A program made the translations under genes and the position numbers. The notes under the pieces were generated by a model that saw nothing but the letters and a program-made list of their open reading frames with translations, was not told where the DNA came from and did no database searches. DNA of 64,000 nt, from contig CM073591.1 in the NCBI GenBank assembly GCA_037074705.1, positions 4,146,087 to 4,210,086 of the forward strand. The letters run 5' to 3'. Below are positions 58,260 to 64,000 of the stretch, piece after piece. Within the stretch, counting starts at the first letter, position 1. Each line of letters starts with the position of its first letter. This DNA is from Zhengitettix transpicula. Lineage: Eukaryota > Arthropoda > Insecta > Orthoptera > Tetrigidae.

Positions 58260-59240
58260 TCCGTTTTAAATTGTCAATTGTCGATCTATTTTGACGGAAT
58301 CCATCTTGTTTTTCTTTCGACTATAGTTGTCAGCCTATTGTTTAATAGAATAGCAAATATTTTATATACTGTGTTTAAGAGTGCTATAGTTCTTACATTC
58401 ATGTTTGTTTCCTCTTTTGAAACCTGGTACTATTATAGCTTCGTTCCATTGTTGCGGACTTCCAGACTTTATGTATTAAATTATGAATTTCTTTCTTGAG
58501 AGTTCTTCCTCCGAATTTTATTAATTCAGGACGTATGTTTTCTGATCCAGCCGCTTTATTTTGCTTTAGGTGGTTTATTATATAACATATTTCGTTAAAT
58601 GTAGGTTCAGTTATTTCGTCTTCTTCAGTCATCTGTTAATTTTCTATTATTTTTACCTTTGTTTTATTAGAAACGTTTAATATTTCTTAGAAGAAATCTC
58701 TCCATATTTGCAATATTTGAATTTCGTGTGTTATTATATTGCCTGTGTGGTCAGTACAAAATCCTTGACTGGTTTTTACTCTTTTTATTCCTGTGATTTC
58801 GCCAAAGAATTACTGGACTCATTTTGCTTGTGGTTTTCTTCAATATTTCTTATTTTATTGTTAATCCAGCTCTTCTTCTTCTTGCTGCATAGTCTATTGG
58901 ATTTTATTCTTTCTTCCTTGTAATTCTCATAATTTTCTCTTGAACCGATCTGCAGTGCCTTAATTCTCGTCTTGTTCTTACATCAGTTCTCTTTTTGTTG
59001 CATTCACTAGTGCGTGATCTATCTGGTTTAGTGTATTTTGGTCTTGTGAGGTCCATGTTCCCTTGTGGATTTTTGCATGTTGAAATAGGGTGCTTGCTAT
59101 AACTAGATTGTTATTTGCAGAGAATCCGCATAGAAATTCGCCATTTTCGTTTGTTTTCGAGTAATGTGTGACTCCTTGCTACTGACTGATATGCTTTCTT
59201 CTTCCCAATTTGCGCGTTGAAAATCACCAATTCGTCTTAT
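58260..59240 (-). pseudogene. RTE-like non-LTR retrotransposon fragment
   Basis: Across frames on the minus strand one reads GDFNAQIGKKKAYQS (the GDFNA..G motif of an AP-type endonuclease), then NNLVIASTLFQHAKIHKGTW and NQIDHALVNATKREL (the NQIDH motif). Further down, TEPTFNEICYIINHLKQNKA then AGSENIRPELIKFGGRTLKK matches the start of the reverse transcriptase. Several frameshifts and stops break it. The clade assignment is from motif style only. Confidence 0.6.
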
Positions 59241-59309
59241 TGTGTCACTTTTAGTTATTTGTTCATATGATCGATAAACAGTTCTCGGTATTCACTCGGG
59301 TGTACTATA

Positions 59310-59360
59310 TTTAAACGCGACGTTTCGACGACTAAAATCTCTGTCGTCATCTTCTAGGCG
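59310..59360 (-). other. GACGAAACGT-type motif near Penelope debris
   Basis: Reverse complement reads CTAGAAGATGACGACAGA then TTTTAGTCGTCGAAACGTCG. It resembles the (CTGANGA)...CGAAACG pattern of the FB2 arms and of hammerhead-like sequences found with Penelope-like elements, with one inserted base in the first box. Not proven to be a ribozyme. Confidence 0.3.
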
Positions 59361-59374
59361 AAGTGCCGGAACCA

Positions 59375-59740
59375 TTTTTTTCGGGCCCCCGGACTATGAT
59401 TTAAGGATCCTACCCGGCAATTCGCCTAAAAGTGATACAGGGAAAACCCTACAAAATCCTTGATCAAGTTGGTCGGGCATTTGGTACTTGTCCCACGCAT
59501 GGCGGGTTTGTTGTGGGGTCGCAGCTTTCCCCTCGCCGTGCCTTGACCAGTTTAGGAGGCAGCTGGCCGACTATTCCAATAGGAATAGCGGGCAACTCTT
59601 ACCGTATGCCCAAGGTCTGCGACCCCGGAAACATACACCTCTCAAAAACAGACCGAGGTGCCTCGGCATGTGGGAACCTTAGTTCAAAAAACCAGAGAGT
59701 TGTGATGAAGGCATCCCCAAAGGTAGCTCCCGCCTGAGCT
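59375..59740 (-). mobile_element. R1 interspersed repeat, reverse orientation
   Basis: The reverse complement contains the R1 boxes CGAGGCACCTCGGTCTG, TTGGGCATACGGTAAGAGTT, CAGCTGCCTCCTAAACTGGT, GTAGGGTTTTCCCTGTATCA and GCCGGGTAGGATCCTTAAAT in order. The IPIGIVGQLPPKLV frame is again open in this part. Confidence 0.55.
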
Positions 59741-59891
59741 CTCTGGGAAGGTTCACCTGCTAGAGAATCCTCTTGCAGGTTTCCTTCATTTGGGGTCGGA
59801 ACCTTTCCATTTCATGTTATAAATACCCTCCGCCGGATCATTACGCTTCGAGAGCCAATCAGCGCTCAGTCAACAGCCATGTCAGCATCAG

Positions 59892-60125
59892 TCAAAAGAC
59901 CGGCCACTCGCCGAGGCACATCTCCCGCAGCAGTCTTAACAATGTTATAGCTGGGTCCCAAGTCTTGCTCAATTGAAACCCGGTGTCCCGGTTCAGCAGG
60001 TTGTCTTGTGTCCTAATATGTATGGCCTCTTTGATGATGCTGCTCCAGAAACCATTGACACGATCCAAGATTTTGGTTTCATTGAACTTTATATCACGGC
60101 CGGTTTCTATGGCATGTTCTGCCGT
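59892..60125 (-). pseudogene. Penelope-like GIY-YIG endonuclease, C-terminal fragment
   Basis: The minus-strand frame reads TAEHAIETGRDIKFNETKIL, then DRVNGFWSSIIKEAIHIRTQ and NLLNRDTGFQLSKTWDPAI. It fits the C-terminal pattern of Penelope-like GIY-YIG domains (AEH...TGH.I.F....L.....R...EA.EI......NR..G..LS..W.P.I). The catalytic GIY and YIG strands upstream are missing, and a stop precedes the segment. Confidence 0.6.
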
Positions 60126-60369
60126 TTAGCAGTGTTTGTTTTTGACGGATGATGGGGAGCTGGCCCAACATCCAACCCCCGACCCGGAGGACCAGTGGCC
60201 TGTACTTTGTCTCCTCTCCTTTGACCTGTCTGGCTTGGGTGGCCCTACCAGGAGTCTCAACTCCAGCCAGCATAGCTCTCCAGCAAACCTCCCCGCCACG
60301 ATAAGGCGACAGGCCATAGGGAGGGGATCAAATAATTCTATTTATTACTTCTATTAAAATTTGATGTAA

Positions 60370-61360
60370 GTGTGTCGGTGACGTCTCTCATGTAAGCAAT
60401 ACCTTATTGTAAAGTTTGAGAGAAAGCTACGTGTTGAATGAGCTTCTCTGCACGACATTGACGTTAGTTGTATTGCATAACTCGCTAGCAGTAGGGGAAA
60501 ATAAAAATTTAATATAACAACATTTCCCTTTATGTGAATTTAATAATATTTTCACAACAGTGAAATATATTAAAATAATAAAGTTACTTTTAATTTATAT
60601 AATTTTTTCCGCCAAAAAATGAATAATAATTCAATTATCCAAAATTAATCATGTAAATAGGGAATTATTAATCTTTTAACATTCTCTACAGTATGTCTAA
60701 ACCAAACACCAATTACTTAGATTATTTTAATTTTTTTATGTCTTTCTGTGACGTTTATTCTTTAACAACACCTTATTGTAAAGTTTAAAAGAATGCGCCG
60801 TGTTGAAGCAGCTTCTCTGCACGACTACTACGTCCCTTCTATTGCATAACTCCCTCGGAAAATGTGATAATTAATTATAATGTTGTAATATTTACCTTTG
60901 AGTATTTGAAAATATTGTCACAATAATTTCTTTTTTAAATATTATAGTTATTATATTTTTATTTAATGTGTTTCGTCAAATATTTATTAATAATCTTATT
61001 CCGTGTAATAATTCAAATGGTCAATATTTATTTATTTTATATTCACTTCTGAATCAATAGATCATTTTTATTAATTCCATTAGTTTACTTTTTTATGTAT
61101 TTCTGTGACGTCTCTCATGCAAACAACATCTTATTGTAAAGTATAAAAAATGTTCTGTGTTGAATCAGCTTCTTTGCACGACATCTACGTTAGTTTGGTT
61201 CATTCTCTCACTATGAGTAAGTATTTTATTTGATGTCATTATGAGACGTCTTTCACGTATACAATCCCCTTTTAGAAGGATTATGCGTAACCACCAGCTT
61301 CACTGCACAGCACGCAAGTTAGTTGGATTGCGTTTCTCACCAGTAGTAGGCGATAATTAA
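60370..61360 (+). repeat. Intron repeat P: core of about 110 bp recurring every ~360 bp
   Basis: Cores start near 60380, 60748 and 61105 (spacing about 360), with a shorter-spaced one at 61243. Each reads GTGACGTCTCTCATG-like, then AACACCTTATTGTAAAGTTT, GAAGCAGCTTCTCTGCACGA, CGTTAGTT and a GCATAACTC-like end. The spacers are AT-rich. Further copies lie at 57995-58180 and about 62310-62455. Confidence 0.55.
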
Positions 61361-61494
61361 AATATAATAGTCACGTAGTAATGTAGACAGGTGTCGTTGG
61401 TAAGAGGCTTGCGAGGGCTATTCTCTCGCAGGCAATACTTGCGAGGGCTATTCTCTCGTAGGCAGAACCTTGTAGGAGAGACACGAAGGGGCTA

Positions 61495-61920
61495 CCTTTG
61501 GAGATGCCTTTTCCTCTCTCCGTTTTTGAACTAAGGTTCCCACAAGCCGAGGCACCTCGGCCTGTTTTGAGAGGTGTATGTTCCGGGGTCACAGACCTTG
61601 GGCATACGGTAAGAGTTGTTCTCTGTTCCCATTGGATCAGTCGGTCAGCTGCCTCCTAAACTGGTCGAGGTACGGAGAAGGGAATGCTGCGTCCCTACAG
61701 CAAACTCTTCTCCCGCCATCGGAAGGGCGAGGGACAAGTACCCAATGCCCGACCTACCTGATGCAGGTTTTTCTAGGGTTTTCCCTGCATTAATTTTAGG
61801 CGAATGCCGGGTAGGATCCTTAAACCATAGCCCGGGGGCCCCTAGTTAACCCTTGGCTACCTTCCTCTACCCTTCCGCATCCCCCCTTTCAAATCCCTTC
61901 CTATGCTATTAAAGGGGAGT
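61495..61920 (+). mobile_element. R1 interspersed repeat
   Basis: Runs from GGAGATGCCTTTTCCTCTCT through AGCCGAGGCACCTCGGCCTG, TTGGGCATACGGTAAGAGTT, CAGCTGCCTCCTAAACTGGT and GCCGGGTAGGATCCTTAAAC to CCTATGCTATTAAAGGGGAG. It keeps the open frame VPIGSVGQLPPKLVEVRRRE with RECCVPTANSSPAIGRA. Confidence 0.6.
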
Positions 61921-62309
61921 TAAAAAAAGTAGTCAGGTGTACGATAAACAAATTTATTGAACGAAATACAACTCATAATGTACGCTACACGCTTACATGC
62001 ATTGTTAATGAACAAAGCAAAACAAAAACTAGTGCTTCGCCGGGAAGAAAAAAACGTCACGGTCACCGATTCTAATCACGCTTGCAGCAAAATGTCGTAG
62101 ATTGTTGATCTGTGTATTTCATTGCACATTGAAGGAAGCCTGCTGTCAATTTTTAACTTTCTATCAATTTTAAACTTGTTTTCTTAATAATTCCTTTTAT
62201 TTTCAATCTTACAGTTACTTCATAGTATTCCAATTTTTTTCGTGATAATTAATTAATTTTATAATATGTCATAATGCCTCTTGGAAATATTTTAAATATT
62301 GGATAATTA

Positions 62310-62455
62310 ATTACTACAAAGTGTCATAACCGTTCATTTATTAATTCCATTTATTTCTAATTTGAATATATTGTCATGTTTTCGTGTAAACAATACCTTA
62401 TTGGATGGTTTAAGGCAGCTTCCCTGCACGACATGTACGTTAGCTGGAATTTTTA
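62310..62455 (+). repeat. Intron repeat P, additional copy
   Basis: ATTACTACAAAGTGTCATAA, AAACAATACCTTATTGG and GGCAGCTTCCCTGCACGACA then TGTACGTTAGCTGG match the repeat-P order. Confidence 0.45.
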
Positions 62456-62969
62456 TTTAATCGAAACGGAGCAGTTTATATTCGACTGTAGTACTACTGA
62501 TTTCTCATAATTTTTGCTTCCTTCCTTTTTTTGCAAGATAGTGATTACTGTGTTTCACTTCTAGTTGAAAGTTTTATTATTATGGCGAACATTCACACAT
62601 ATATTTTTAATTACTAGTTCACAGCCGTCGTAAAACTGTTTTCAGTGAGTTTAACATATAATTTTTACTTGTTATGTTATTGAGTTTTGCTTTCTCTTCT
62701 GGATTTAGTGTTGATTTGTGACTCTTGTTTCTAAAGTTATGACGTGAAAACATTTCATACGTTTTTTATTTACTGAAGATTTATATTTTCTCCTTATTTC
62801 TCTCGAAGAAAAAACAAGACTGTAATATTTGTATTCTTTTATCTTAAGTTGACAATTGTCCACGTTCTTGTACCTTTGACATGCGGGTAACACGCCATTT
62901 TTTCTTTTAATTGAAATGCCCTATCCGTTGGCCTCTCTTTACTGTAACCGTTGCGACTTTGGTTGACAG
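62456..62969. other. 3' end of intron 6 of the synaptotagmin gene
   Basis: AT-rich with no recognised element. Ends in the acceptor TTGGTTGACAG. Confidence 0.4.
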
Positions 62970-63127
62970 AGGACGTGAACAGCATGGGGGTGCGTTTCCG
63001 TCTTTATGGCTGCGAGCGCATGCGGAGGGAAAGACTGATTGGGGAGTGTGTCGTGAGTTTCGCAACCATCAACTTGGAACTGGAGACCGTCATGTGGCTC
63101 GCGCTGGAGCCAAGGGCCAACCTCACG
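62970..63127 (+). CDS. Syt14: Synaptotagmin-14-type gene, exon 7 (end of C2A)
   Basis: Acceptor GGTTGACAG at 62969; donor GTAATA after 63127. Encodes EDVNSMGVRFRLYGCERMRR then ERLIGECVVSFATINLELET and VMWLALEPRANL. The LRFRLYG..R.RRERLIGE stretch is a strong hallmark of the Syt14/16 C2A domain. Joins exon 6 in phase (split Glu) and ends in phase 0. Confidence 0.9.
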
Positions 63128-63314
63128 GTAATACTTCACTTATTATTATTTACCACTCTACTGATGATTTATTTGTGTAAAGTTGAATTTTATGTTTTGA
63201 GCTTTACGATGTTACAATATGAATGACTTTATTTCAATCTCTAATTGTAATAATAAAATAAAGAGGTCTATTATTTATTAGCAGTAATAAAGTAAACGTA
63301 AGTAATGTCCACAG

Positions 63315-63478
63315 CTGAATTCTTCAGCTTCTGACTTGCTGAGCCTGGCTCGCAGTGATAGCACAGGATCGACACACTCGATGCAGCATGGCGGCGTCCC
63401 GGAGCTGCTGCTGGGTTTGTCTTACAACGGTACCACCGGTCGACTCTCTGTCGAGGTAGTCAAAGGGAGCCATTTCAG
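63315..63478 (+). CDS. Syt14: Synaptotagmin-14-type gene, exon 8 (C2A-C2B linker, start of C2B)
   Basis: Acceptor TGTCCACAG at 63314; donor GTCGGT after 63478. Encodes LNSSASDLLSLARSDSTGST, HSMQHGGVPELLLGLSYNGT and TGRLSVEVVKGSHF. GVPELL.GLSYN..TGRL.VEV.KG.HF is the first part of the second C2 domain. Phase 2 at the end; the remaining C2B exons are outside the window. Confidence 0.85.
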
Positions 63479-63693
63479 GTCGGTGGAATGTAATTTACAC
63501 GTGGAAGTTTCTAATCTCTCTAATAGCTGTTGTTATACATGTTTAAGTTGTCCTTTCCTCACTTTCCTCAGTCGTATCGTGTCCCATTTCATTTCTTCAA
63601 TATCCTCCTCAAATTCGTTTAAACACTATTTATTACTTACTGTCAGGCATTTCCGCCAACTGATGACGTAGTAAAGGTACCTTCTGGATAGTC

Positions 63694-63716
63694 ACCCCCC
63701 CCCCCCCCGCCCCCGA
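63694..63716. repeat. Poly-C tract
   Basis: A run of about 15 C followed by G and another five C, inside the intron after exon 8. Confidence 0.9.
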
Positions 63717-63779
63717 AGACCAGCCTGTCTATATGAAGGTTAATCTCAACTAACCATTTTTTGTTAATAATATGCATGG

Positions 63780-64000
63780 CCAATAAGGTCGAAGATTGAC
63801 AGGATACATCAAGACTTTCGCCCACAGAGCAAAATATGACAGATTCCGGACTCTGCGAAAGTTGAAATTGGCTTAAAAGCTGAATACGTGGGGTGTATAT
63901 GCGGCCGCAAATACATCGCACAAACTTTGAGGACCATGAGAGATGTATTCGTTTAAAGCAACCTGACAAATCGGCTGCGGCTGAGCAATAACAACACACA
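63780..64000 (+). pseudogene. Penelope-like GIY-YIG endonuclease fragment at the window edge
   Basis: The plus-strand frame reads CICGRKYIAQTLRTMRD, then after a one-base frameshift ERCIRLKQPDKSAAAEQ. This matches the pattern C.C...YIGQT.RT...R..EH......QP.KSA.AEH of Penelope-like endonucleases. The frameshift and stops make it non-functional. Confidence 0.5.

Larger units (their letters stand above)
30550..63478 (+). other. Syt14: Gene span: synaptotagmin-14-type gene, 3' end outside the window
   Basis: Gene model assembled by phase: 30550-30580 (inferred), 54777-54935, 55016-55114, 56637-56887, 57016-57198, 57472-57580, 62970-63127 and 63315-63478, with more exons beyond the window. Synaptotagmin-14/16 proteins are membrane-anchored tandem-C2 proteins considered Ca2+-independent, with roles in vesicle trafficking or exocytosis. 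Here the anchor, a Ser/Ala-rich linker, C2A and the start of C2B are encoded. The first intron is about 24.2 kb and the intron between exons 6 and 7 about 5.4 kb; both are packed with repeats. A BTB gene lies on the opposite strand inside intron 1. Confidence 0.7.

Noticed and set aside
60380..61350. CRISPR-like regularly spaced repeats
   Set aside because: Cores are about 110 bp, diverged, spaced about 360 bp apart in a eukaryotic intron; no CRISPR array features.
63643..63999. 118-residue minus-strand open frame at the right edge
   Set aside because: The plus strand of the same stretch carries a Penelope endonuclease fragment, and the Gly run is the translated poly-C tract.

Overview
The window looks like AT-rich nuclear DNA of an insect. 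Genes are split by GT-AG introns, intergenic and intronic DNA is long, transposable-element debris is dense, and one gene is clearly the synaptotagmin-14 type. The TE mixture (Penelope-like and RTE-like retroelements, tRNA-derived SINEs, a Harbinger relic, AT-targeting LTR-like repeats) fits a large-genome hemimetabolous insect such as a cockroach, termite or stick insect, but that placement is inference. There is no bacterial operon structure, CRISPR array or rRNA. All exon boundaries were read by eye from splice sites and reading phase, not from transcripts.

Layout. (1) 42-6949, + strand: the 3' part of an unrecognised secreted or surface glycoprotein gene. One internal exon (42-236) can splice in the same phase to either of two homologous terminal exons (326-1383 or 6420-6949), which suggests alternative 3' ends or a tandem partial duplication. 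(2) 7-22 kb: no secure gene. It holds foldback repeats, an almost perfect 36-bp-arm hairpin (8122-8198), an LTR-like repeat (11431-12530), a broken Penelope GIY-YIG endonuclease (13555-13851), SINEs and an interspersed repeat here called R1. (3) 21999-29366, + strand: a five-exon gene for a predicted secreted leucine-rich-repeat protein of about 529 residues. Its last exon is strikingly GC-rich and encodes a proline-rich tail. (4) 30.4-63.5 kb, + strand: a synaptotagmin-14-type gene. A CpG-rich first exon (30550-30580, inferred) is followed by an intron of about 24 kb, then exons from 54777 to 63478 for the membrane anchor, linker, C2A domain and start of C2B. The gene runs off the right edge. 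(5) Its first intron contains a block of LTR-like repeats (33.0-42.2 kb), a Harbinger relic with inverted ends (42364-43184), a degenerate repeat array (43.3-45.95 kb) and a two-exon BTB/POZ gene on the opposite strand (53083-50704). (6) The 5.4-kb intron before exon 7 holds R1 copies, an RTE-like fragment, a Penelope endonuclease C-terminus and a repeat with a core recurring about every 360 bp.

The three host genes show no evident functional link. The most interesting structures are repeats: LTR-like elements stacked end to end in (AT)n, palindromic foldback elements carrying hammerhead-like CTGANGA...GAAAC motifs in both arms, the R1 family with a recurrent open frame, and the ~360-bp-spaced repeat in the synaptotagmin intron.
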